Shown one piece after another: positions 1-5,811 of a DNA stretch of 5,811 nt. Made by a program: the position numbers and the translations under genes. How positions within the stretch are numbered: the stretch's first letter is position 1; every line of letters starts with the position of its first letter. Source of the DNA: CAIUVD01 sp044338255 (lineage in GTDB: Bacteria > Planctomycetota > UBA11346); contig JBIILZ010000174.1 of the NCBI GenBank assembly GCA_044338255.1, forward strand, positions 1 to 5,811. The letters run 5' to 3'. The notes beneath the pieces are model-generated. The model saw nothing but the letters and a program-made list of their open reading frames with translations, made no database searches and was not told where the DNA came from.

Positions 1-101
1 TCCAGGGGCGAAGCACCCTGGTTCGAGCGCGCACCCGCGCGAAGAAGCGGGGGGTTTGGGGGGCGCGAGGCCGGAGGTGATGGGACAATCCGGCGCGTGC
101 A
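1..101. other. Non-coding GC-rich stretch with hairpins, downstream of phoH
   Basis: I see no credible gene here. The stretch is very GC-rich and has short perfect inverted repeats: CCAGGG at 2-7 pairs with CCCTGG at 16-21, and GCGCG at 27-31 pairs with CGCGC at 36-40. The 10-mer GAGGCCGGAG at 67-76 recurs at 140-149 and 203-212 inside the two 58-base repeats. GGTGATGGGA at 77-86 is the exact reverse complement of 191-200. This could be a decayed or rearranged further copy of the same repeat family, but the match is patchy. No T-tract follows any of the hairpins, so I do not call an intrinsic terminator. What lies beyond base 1 is not visible. Confidence 0.5.
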
Positions 102-159
102 GGGGCGCAGCCCCGAACCCGTCGGTTGCCCATCACCGGGAGGCCGGAGCCCCCCGACT
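102..159. repeat. 58-base direct repeat, copy A
   Basis: This is the first of two near-identical 58-base units; the other is at 165-222, with a period of 63. They differ at one position only (G at 128, T at 191). Each unit holds two potential hairpins. The first is GGGGC-GCA-GCCCC (102-114). The second has arms at 138-144 and 149-155. Read on the minus strand, the second hairpin has a seven-pair stem including one G-U pair and a UCCG loop closed by C-G, the very stable UNCG class. On the plus strand the same stem has an A-C mismatch, so it fits a minus-strand transcript better. It resembles a REP-like or other dispersed intergenic repeat, but copy number elsewhere in the genome cannot be seen here. 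Confidence 0.9.
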
Positions 160-164
160 ATCAG

Positions 165-222
165 GGGGCGCAGCCCCGAACCCGTCGGTTTCCCATCACC
201 GGGAGGCCGGAGCCCCCCGACT
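165..222. repeat. 58-base direct repeat, copy B, abutting phoH stop
   Basis: This second copy of the 58-base unit matches 102-159 at 57 of 58 positions. It ends directly next to the phoH stop codon (223-225), so it would form the first part of the phoH 3' untranslated RNA. Its hairpins are GGGGC-GCA-GCCCC (165-177) and a stem with arms 201-207 and 212-218. On the minus strand the latter closes a UCCG tetraloop only about five bases after the stop codon. Such a structure could protect the mRNA 3' end or aid termination, but no run of T follows it. Function is inferred; the repeat itself is directly visible. Confidence 0.9.
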
Positions 223-1572
223 TTAAAGCGCGTCGGCGGCGAGTCCGGCGAGCTCCGAGCGTTCCGACTTCGTCAATGTCACATGTCCGACCATCTTATT
301 CCCACGCAGACGTTCGACGACGTAGGTCAAACCGTTGGAGTTGGAGTCGAGATACGGATTATCAATCTGGTGCGGGTCGCCGGTGAGGACGATCTTGGTA
401 CCGTTGCCGACGCGGCTGATAATGGTCTTGATCTCGTGCGGAGTGAGGTTCTGGGCCTCGTCAACAATCGCGAACTGCTTCGAGATCGAACGGCCACGAA
501 TGTAGGTCAGGGCCTCCATCGAGATCGCGTCCTCCTGGATCAGGCGCTTGATGACTTCGTCAGGATCTTTTTCTTCGGCCGCAAAGAGATAGTGCAGGTT
601 GTCGAAGATCGGGCCCATCCAGTGCGCGAGCTTGTCATCCTTGGTCCCCGGCAGGTAACCGATGTCCTGGCCCAGGGGCATGATCGGCCGTGACACGAGC
701 ATCTTCTTGTAGCGCTCGTCGTGAATGACCTGGGTCAGCCCGCAAGCGAGGGCGAGCAGGGTCTTGCCGGTACCGGCGCGGCCGACCAAGGTCACGAGCT
801 TGATCTCGGGATCGAGCAGCAGCTCGAAGGCCATGCGCTGCTCGTAGCTGCGCGGGCGGATGCCGAACAGTTCGGGGGCGTCGTGATCGATGCGCCGCAG
901 CATCCCGCTCTCGCTGTCGTACATCGAGAGGATCTGATGGTTCTCATCTTTCTTGTCGACAATGACGCAGAACTCGTTGTGGTTGAGCGGACCCTCTTCC
1001 TCGTTGACCAGGCCCTTGGGGCTGAAGGCATCCTTCAACGCCAGCTTGTCCACTGTCGCAGCGGTGACCCGCACCATGGTGTAGCCGCTGTAGAGCTGGT
1101 CGACGTTGACCTTCTGATTGTTGAAGTCCTCGCTGGGGATGCCCAGGGCGTCGCATTTGATGCGGGCGTTGATGTCCTTGGAGATGAAGAACACATTGTG
1201 TCCACCGGTACGCAGCATGTGTGCGCAGCCGAGGATGTGATTGTCCGCCACCCCCGGCAGCATGCCGTCGAGCTCATCATAACCGAGGACGACCTGCACC
1301 AATCCGCCGAACTGGGTTTCGATGCCATCGCGCAGCGAACCTTTAAGGCGCAGCTTGTCGAGGCTGCGTGCGACCTCGCGGGCGTTGCGACCGAGTTCGG
1401 TGTTGGCGGTCTTGAAGCGATCGAGCTCTTCGAGCACAATCATGGGAATGACCACATGATTGTCTTTGAAAGCCATCAGTGAGCCGGGATTGTGCAAGAG
1501 GACGTTAGTGTCGACGACAAAGGTCTTTTCGCGTTTGACGGGGATCTTCTGCTGGGCGGGCTGCGGGGCCAT
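223..1572 (-). CDS. phoH: PhoH family protein, PIN domain plus PhoH ATPase (PIN-PhoH type)
   Basis: This is a cytoplasmic two-domain protein of 449 residues, a usual length for PIN-PhoH proteins. Residues about 16-145 form a PIN ribonuclease-type domain with the expected acidic residues: D21 in VVDTNVLLHNP, E48/E49 in VLEELDRFK, D110 in ADNHILGCA and D133 in SKDINAR. A linker of about 100 residues follows. Residues about 241-449 are the PhoH ATPase: Walker A GRAGTGKT at 264-271, Walker B FAIVDEAQ at 367-374, the LTGDPHQID motif near 396-404 and the C-terminal TLTKSERSELAGLA. Both active sites look intact. Characterised relatives couple ATP-driven RNA unwinding to RNA cleavage; that activity is inferred here. 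The ATG at 1572 is the only plausible start, because no in-frame start lies between it and the upstream tract, and it leaves a short leader before the PIN domain. A clear Shine-Dalgarno is lacking; only GAG sits five bases before the ATG. It lies 85 bases after the GTPase-kinase gene and may share its transcript or have its own promoter. Confidence 0.97.
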   Translation of the reverse strand: MAPQPAQQKIPVKREKTFVVDTNVLLHNPGSLMAFKDNHVVIPMIVLEELDRFKTANTELGRNAREVARSLDKLRLKGSLRDGIETQFGGLVQVVLGYDELDGMLPGVADNHILGCAHMLRTGGHNVFFISKDINARIKCDALGIPSEDFNNQKVNVDQLYSGYTMVRVTAATVDKLALKDAFSPKGLVNEEEGPLNHNEFCVIVDKKDENHQILSMYDSESGMLRRIDHDAPELFGIRPRSYEQRMAFELLLDPEIKLVTLVGRAGTGKTLLALACGLTQVIHDERYKKMLVSRPIMPLGQDIGYLPGTKDDKLAHWMGPIFDNLHYLFAAEEKDPDEVIKRLIQEDAISMEALTYIRGRSISKQFAIVDEAQNLTPHEIKTIISRVGNGTKIVLTGDPHQIDNPYLDSNSNGLTYVVERLRGNKMVGHVTLTKSERSELAGLAADAL

Positions 1573-1580
1573 GCGTGCTC

Positions 1581-1653
1581 GAAATAGAAAAGTGGATGGA
1601 GAAAAAAAGTGGATGGAGAAAAGTGGATGGAGAAAAATGGATAGAGTAAAGAG
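1581..1653 (-). promoter_or_regulatory. G-free, pyrimidine-rich leader of phoH (candidate unstructured or Rho-type site)
   Basis: On the plus strand this 73-base run contains no C at all, so the phoH-sense RNA has no G across it, in a window that is otherwise strongly GC-rich. The sense strand is rich in T and C with many TC/CC steps at regular intervals from the tandem repeat. Such RNA is nearly unstructured and resembles loading sites for Rho or for ribosomal protein S1. A Rho role would reduce read-through from the upstream gene into phoH; an S1 role would help a start that lacks a good Shine-Dalgarno. The composition is directly visible; either function is inference. Confidence 0.35.
1591..1650. 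repeat. Tandem 14-17 base repeat in the 85-base gap upstream of phoH
   Basis: Four head-to-tail units start at 1591, 1608, 1622 and 1637. The core AGTGGATGGAG is perfect in the first three (1591-1601, 1608-1618, 1622-1632); the fourth is degenerate (ATGGATAGAG, 1637-1646). Units differ mainly in the length of the A run after the core (six, three, then four A), the pattern expected from replication slippage. The repeats fill most of the gap between the fusion gene stop (1658-1660) and the phoH start (1570-1572). On the mRNA-sense strand they read as a pyrimidine-rich leader immediately before phoH. I could not identify a convincing -35/-10 promoter in the gap. Confidence 0.9.
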
Positions 1654-1657
1654 CGAG

Positions 1658-4600
1658 CTACAACGTGTTGGGCTTCGGTACGGTCATCAACGTCGCCTCG
1701 GCGGTGCTGATGATCAGGAATATCGTCGGAGGCGCGGACAAAGGAAGACTCTGGATGACCATCCCCCGGCTATCGAGGACGACCATGGCATCGCGCGAAA
1801 AATTAACCGTGAACGAGTTCGTAAGTTCAGCCGACAAGGGCAGTGGAACGCCACCCTTCACAGCCGCGCCTGCGGCACCGCGGGTGGGAATCAGGCGGAG
1901 ATAGCCAGCACCCTGGGCATTGATGCTGAAACCGGCGATGTTCCTGGAGAGTTCAAAGGAAATACCCGAATTCGGTGCCAAGCGCACCTGCGTCCCGTCC
2001 AACCAGGCATCACCGACGGGCTCCCATCCGAGCGTGCGCAGAGCCGCCTGCCGCTCCTTTATATCTCGCGGCAGCGGCTTGGGTCCCGTCGGCTCCAGGG
2101 TGGGCGCAGTGCTGACCGGCGGCAACCCCACGGTCGACTGGGTGAGAAGCCGATTGAGACGCTCGAGGTCGGCCTCATAGGGCTTGAGCAGATTCTTGTC
2201 GAGTGTGCGCAGCTCGCCATAGACCTCGGCCGCGGCCTTGGTGTTGTCGGTGCGCAGGGCGTCGAACCCTTTGTTCAGCAGACCGACGACGTTACGCCGT
2301 GCAGCCAGATCGATCAAGGTCTCGATGATCGTGGTCCGCTCTCCGAGCACGGCTTTTGCGCGTTTAGCGATGAGGCCAGCCTGCAATGGCTCTTCAGCAA
2401 TGAAATGCACCGCGGCTCCGCTGGCAACTTCATCGCTGGAAGCTCCAGGAGTCAACGCCGCATCCATGAACAATTTTGCCAGGCTTTTGGGCGGGATCTG
2501 CCCCCAGGTCACATTCGAGCTGCTGCCCGCGGCCGACGTCACGGTCACGCCGGCCGCATCGGCGAACACGACATCGACCTCCTCATTGGTGGCCGGATGA
2601 CTGAAACGCAACTTGATGACCTTCGTCGCCGCGATGCGATTCAAAAACTGCGCACGCCCCGGCCACCATTCGCTGAGTTGACGCAGGGCGCGCGTCGTCG
2701 GCGAGCCGATCTCGAGGGCGGCGATCACCGCCTGCGCCTGCGGCAGTTGATTCGCGGAAAGAGCGCGCACCACCGCTCCATAAGCCGTCGCCGCCGCATC
2801 TACGGTGGGCAGGATCTGCGCTGTCGGGGCCGTCGATTTCGGAGCCAGCGGCTTGGCGGCGTTGGACGGATCATCGACTTTCGTCGACGTCACTACCCAC
2901 GGCGCCGGCCGAGTGGGCCCGAATTCACCGAGCGCACCCTGGTTTTCCGCAGGGGCGACCGCGGCCGGAGCCGAGTTCGCCAGCGCCAAGGCATCGGCTT
3001 TCGATTGAACGGCGACGGCCCATTCCAGATCGCCCGGGAAACCCCAGTTCGTACGGGCAGGCTCGAGTTCCTTGCGGATGACGGCCGGATCGACCCCGGA
3101 GGTCAGCAAACGTTCGATATCCAGCTTCCGGGACTCGTGTTTGGACAACACCAGGGCCTGGCTCTCCTGCTTATCGATCGGATCGGTCAAACGCTCGCAG
3201 GTCTTGAGGGCCACTGAATATTGTTCTGCCACCAGTTGATCGGCGATGATCCGGCGGATTTCCAGGCGTGCCTGCGCCGAACTGACGGCCGGGACCGAAT
3301 CAGCCGGCGCCAGACTCGATGGCACATGCGGATTCTTGGTCGGCAGAGGCGGCTCGATACGCGGTGCCACCGGCAGCTCGGGACGAGCAGTGAGGGTTTC
3401 CGGTACCGTAGTCGATGGCGACTGGGCATCGGTCACCGTTCGTCCATGTTGGGGCTGCAAGAAGATCATGTACACCACCGCCGTGGCCAGGATGACCATG
3501 ACGATGACGAGGATCACCAGCGGGCCATTGCCGTTTGCCGGCGGCACCCGTCGCGAAGGCAGCACGGCATGCCCGCCGCTCGGGTCGCGCCCGCTGCGCG
3601 TCCGCGGTGGTGCCGGCGGCAACGGCCCGGTACCGCCACGGCGGCCAGTCTGGACGCCACCCGGGCGCGTCACGCCGCCGGTGAAGGAGGGATTGTGCTG
3701 CTGGGCGGAAGTGATCTGAAGGTTCTGACGCTTGGCCCCGCCACCGAAACGATCGATGCCATCGAGCAATTCGCCATAGGTTTGGAAGCGCTGGCTGCGA
3801 TCGACCGCCACAAGCTTAAGATAAAAATTATTAAGCTCGCGGGAAATGCCCTGCTGGGCATCGCGTAGCAGGCGCGGCCCATTGGCGGCGAGCTTATGCA
3901 GGGCCTCCATGGCATTATAGCCGGTGACCAAGCCTTCGCCGGTGATCATGCGGAAGAGCAGGGCGCCGAGGAGGAAGATGTCGCCGCGAACGTCGCCACG
4001 AACCTCATCGTTCAGGTATTCCGGGGCCAAGTAGTATTCGGTGGCGGCGCTAGCGCCGGCGAGCTCGCGGATGAGGAAGCGTGGATTCGGCGGAATGCAC
4101 AATTCATCGAGCAGCACGTTGCCGTCGGGGGCGACAAGCACCACGTCAGGCCGCAACCAGCCATGGATCGCGCCGTGGCGTGCGCCTTCTTCGAGGGCCA
4201 GGGCCAATTGGCGAATGATGCCGATGGCATGTGGCGGCGCGAGGGCGCGACGGCGCGAGAGCACGTGCGACAGCGGCTCGTAATCGAGCGGATCCGTCGA
4301 CAGGAAGATCAGTGCTTCCCCGTTCTGACGAAAAGAAGCCAGATGCAGGAGATTGGGGTGCTGCACCGGCCCGATCATGCGCGTGTAGGACTCGACCGAT
4401 TCGAAATACCCGGGCTGCGCCAGCAAGGCCGGCGCCAGTACCAGGGCACGATAGACCTTGCCGTTAGCGACCTCGCGCACGCGCAGGCGTCGGCCCTGGG
4501 CATTTTCGTCCAACAGATTCACGACCGCGAAACCATCGAGTGGAAAATCTGTGGCCGGCACGATGTAGCCGTTGCGCGACGGCAGGACAGAGGTCGGCTT

Positions 4601-5497
4601 GAGGGTTTGCACACCGCCGTATCCGTCACCCGACTCTTCATTGGCGCGGTACTCGTCCTCGACTGCCCGGGGCGGGGAATGGATGCCGGTGATCGGCCGT
4701 GGTGCATTCTGCGGTAGGCCGGTCTGGCCACGCTCGGGATCGATGACCTGCACCTGCGTCTGGCACACCCCACAGGTATAGATCTCGCCGATCCCGGCAC
4801 TCGGGACTTCGAGCATGCTCTGACAACGGAAGCAGGTGATCAACCAACTGGTCGGCGCCACCAGCAGCGGCGTCTGCGTGGGTGTCGTTGGGCTGTCGCT
4901 GGCGATGATCACCGGCAAGTCGGTCTGCTCGACTTGGTCGAGAAGCTGGCGGACGAGCGCATCGCAGGTTTCTGAGACGCCCTCACCGGTGATCGCCACC
5001 GCCCCGAAGCTCGGCCAGTTGCGCACGTTCATCAACGGCTGCAATTGCTCGGGAGCCACCGCGGTCGGCAGATCCTGTTTATTGTACTGCAGAACGATCG
5101 GCAGATCCTCGGGCAAGCGATGATGCCGGAGATTGTTCAGCATCTCATTCATCGCATCGATGTTCTCATCGAGGGCTTCGCGGCGCGAATCGGCGACGAA
5201 GACCACGGCATCGGCGCCGGTGAGAATCTGGCGACGGGTACCGGCATAATACGATTGCCCGGGTACAGTGTAGAAATCCAGACGAACGGCGTAGCCCTGG
5301 ATGATACCGAGCTCGGTCGCCAGAAAATCAAACTGCAGCGTCCGCTCAGAATGGGTATCGACGCTGATCAGCTCGCTTGCCTGCCCGGCCGGCGCGCGCG
5401 CCCGCAGGTATTGCAGGTTGGAAGTCTTTCCCGCCAAGCCCGGGCCGTAGTAGACGACCTTGAGAATGACTTCCTTACGGGCTGGGTTGTAGCGCAT
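1658..5497 (-). CDS. MglA-like GTPase, zinc ribbon, pseudokinase, single-TM signalling fusion protein
   Basis: This 1279-residue membrane protein has no family name known to me. Residues 1-192 are a small Ras-like GTPase of the MglA type: P-loop GPGLAGKT (18-25), switch I around SERTLQFDF (50-58), TVPGQ (77-81) in place of the Ras DTAGQ, and NKQD (139-142). Residues 222-245 form a ribbon with C222, C225, C242 and C245, likely binding zinc. Residues about 320-585 have a Ser/Thr kinase fold: the catalytic loop reads HGWLRPDVV (445-453), the DFG position is DEL (464-466), and APE (491-493) and the helix F Asp (D506) remain. The glycine loop and the ATP-binding lysine are not recognisable, and W447 replaces the catalytic Asp, so a pseudokinase is likely. 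A basic, Pro/Gly-rich linker precedes one transmembrane helix (about 659-680), placing the N-terminal part in the cytoplasm. The outer part has a Pro-rich stalk (about 690-740), helical segments (about 740-840, 900-950, 1035-1120) and a beta-rich C-terminal domain (about 1150-1270), possibly a lectin-like sandwich. The ATG at 5497 matches the usual MglA N-terminus. It follows lspA by 9 bases without a good Shine-Dalgarno, suggesting translational coupling. Confidence 0.93.
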   Translation of the reverse strand: MRYNPARKEVILKVVYYGPGLAGKTSNLQYLRARAPAGQASELISVDTHSERTLQFDFLATELGIIQGYAVRLDFYTVPGQSYYAGTRRQILTGADAVVFVADSRREALDENIDAMNEMLNNLRHHRLPEDLPIVLQYNKQDLPTAVAPEQLQPLMNVRNWPSFGAVAITGEGVSETCDALVRQLLDQVEQTDLPVIIASDSPTTPTQTPLLVAPTSWLITCFRCQSMLEVPSAGIGEIYTCGVCQTQVQVIDPERGQTGLPQNAPRPITGIHSPPRAVEDEYRANEESGDGYGGVQTLKPTSVLPSRNGYIVPATDFPLDGFAVVNLLDENAQGRRLRVREVANGKVYRALVLAPALLAQPGYFESVESYTRMIGPVQHPNLLHLASFRQNGEALIFLSTDPLDYEPLSHVLSRRRALAPPHAIGIIRQLALALEEGARHGAIHGWLRPDVVLVAPDGNVLLDELCIPPNPRFLIRELAGASAATEYYLAPEYLNDEVRGDVRGDIFLLGALLFRMITGEGLVTGYNAMEALHKLAANGPRLLRDAQQGISRELNNFYLKLVAVDRSQRFQTYGELLDGIDRFGGGAKRQNLQITSAQQHNPSFTGGVTRPGGVQTGRRGGTGPLPPAPPRTRSGRDPSGGHAVLPSRRVPPANGNGPLVILVIVMVILATAVVYMIFLQPQHGRTVTDAQSPSTTVPETLTARPELPVAPRIEPPLPTKNPHVPSSLAPADSVPAVSSAQARLEIRRIIADQLVAEQYSVALKTCERLTDPIDKQESQALVLSKHESRKLDIERLLTSGVDPAVIRKELEPARTNWGFPGDLEWAVAVQSKADALALANSAPAAVAPAENQGALGEFGPTRPAPWVVTSTKVDDPSNAAKPLAPKSTAPTAQILPTVDAAATAYGAVVRALSANQLPQAQAVIAALEIGSPTTRALRQLSEWWPGRAQFLNRIAATKVIKLRFSHPATNEEVDVVFADAAGVTVTSAAGSSSNVTWGQIPPKSLAKLFMDAALTPGASSDEVASGAAVHFIAEEPLQAGLIAKRAKAVLGERTTIIETLIDLAARRNVVGLLNKGFDALRTDNTKAAAEVYGELRTLDKNLLKPYEADLERLNRLLTQSTVGLPPVSTAPTLEPTGPKPLPRDIKERQAALRTLGWEPVGDAWLDGTQVRLAPNSGISFELSRNIAGFSINAQGAGYLRLIPTRGAAGAAVKGGVPLPLSAELTNSFTVNFSRDAMVVLDSRGMVIQSLPLSAPPTIFLIISTAEATLMTVPKPNTL

Positions 5498-5506
5498 AAA
5501 ATCGGG

Positions 5507-5811
5507 TCAGACCTGGGAGGAGGCTACATCCGCCGCAGCGGGATGAACCGCCGTAGGCCGGAAGGACAACAACACCAACAACGCGAAACCGACGCAAATA
5601 CCCGAATCAGCCACATTAAACGTCGGCCATGGATGGAAGGGTGCGAAACCGAGGTCGACATGGATGAAATCGCGTACGCCGGGCAGGGCCCCTGCCGCCA
5701 TGCCGATACGATCCACGCCATTGCCGGCGGCGCCGCCGAGAATGAGCCCGAAGGCGAGATTGGCGATGGCCCCGACCTGGCGATAGTGCCGCCACCACAC
5801 CCAGCTGAGCA
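5507..5811 (-). CDS. lspA: Lipoprotein signal peptidase (signal peptidase II), partial, N-terminus outside window
   Basis: This is the C-terminal part of the inner-membrane aspartic protease that cleaves signal peptides from diacylglyceryl prolipoproteins. About 101 residues are visible; the frame stays open to the window edge, so the true start lies beyond base 5811. The GTG at 5798-5800 is internal, because the residues before it continue the family pattern. Visible family motifs are LILGGAAGNGVDR, with the first catalytic Asp encoded at 5711-5713, VRDFI, and WPTFNVADSGICVG, with the second catalytic Asp at 5606-5608. Both membrane helices flanking the catalytic residues are present (around IANLAFGLILGGA and ICVGFALLVLL), followed by a short polar tail. 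The stop at 5507-5509 is 9 bases before the GTPase-kinase gene, so the two are probably one operon. Nothing suggests the protein is defective. Confidence 0.95.
   Translation of the reverse strand, partial: LSWVWWRHYRQVGAIANLAFGLILGGAAGNGVDRIGMAAGALPGVRDFIHVDLGFAPFHPWPTFNVADSGICVGFALLVLLSFRPTAVHPAAADVASSQV

Noticed and set aside
201..218. Intrinsic terminator for phoH
   Set aside because: The hairpin is strong on the minus strand, but no T-tract follows it, so it is described only as a hairpin repeat.
102..222. Possible CRISPR array
   Set aside because: There are only two copies of 58 bases with a five-base gap, no spacer-sized unique sequence and no cas genes.
97..693. 198-codon plus-strand frame with an internal repeat of about 20 residues
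   Set aside because: The protein repeat only reflects the 58-base DNA repeats being read through, and the rest is antisense to phoH.
721..1482. 253-codon open frame on the plus strand
   Set aside because: It is antisense to the well-supported phoH gene and shows no family motif.
1573..1657. Own promoter for phoH in the gap
   Set aside because: No -35/-10 pair with acceptable sequence and spacing could be seen; the tract is low-complexity.
1460..3217. 585-codon open frame on the plus strand
   Set aside because: It is wholly antisense to the fusion gene end and the phoH start, has an Arg/Gly-rich composition with no recognisable motif, and runs through the tandem repeat. Long antisense frames are common in GC-rich genes.
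3896..4717. 273-codon open frame on the plus strand
   Set aside because: It is antisense to the kinase-like domain, whose motifs are clear on the minus strand.
5507..5800. A complete small protein starting at the GTG at 5800
   Set aside because: The frame continues open to the window edge and the protein is the C-terminal part of LspA, so the real start lies outside.

Overview
This GC-rich window holds three genes, all on the minus strand. In transcription order they are the 3' part of lspA (5811 to 5507, cut by the window edge), a very large single-gene fusion of a small GTPase, zinc ribbon, kinase-like domain, membrane anchor and extracytoplasmic region (5497 to 1658), and a PIN-PhoH type phoH (1572 to 223). 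After phoH comes a 222-base non-coding stretch with a two-copy, hairpin-forming 58-base repeat. The plus strand holds only open frames antisense to these genes, as expected in GC-rich DNA.

The organism is a bacterium with lipoprotein processing, so it has an envelope with diacylglyceryl lipoproteins. High GC, an MglA-type GTPase, a CxxC...CxxC ribbon of the kind often appended to signalling proteins, a kinase-like domain and a long extracytoplasmic tail together fit large-genome Gram-negative lineages such as Planctomycetota and related PVC bacteria, or Myxococcota. This is inference only; nothing here fixes the phylum.

Layout: lspA and the fusion gene are separated by only 9 bases and are in the same reading frame, so they are probably co-transcribed. 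The fusion gene and phoH are separated by 85 bases. Nearly all of that gap is an A/G/T tract with no C on the plus strand (no G on the mRNA-sense strand), built from four tandem copies of a 14-17 base unit. It may be a regulatory leader, a Rho-type site or a slippage-prone spacer.

The most interesting item is the 1279-residue fusion. A GTPase with intact nucleotide-binding motifs is joined to a kinase fold that appears catalytically dead (the HRD aspartate is replaced by tryptophan) and anchored by one transmembrane helix to about 600 residues outside the cytoplasm. I infer a transmembrane signalling or scaffold protein in which GTP state, rather than phosphotransfer, is the output or input. 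No biochemical role can be assigned from sequence alone.
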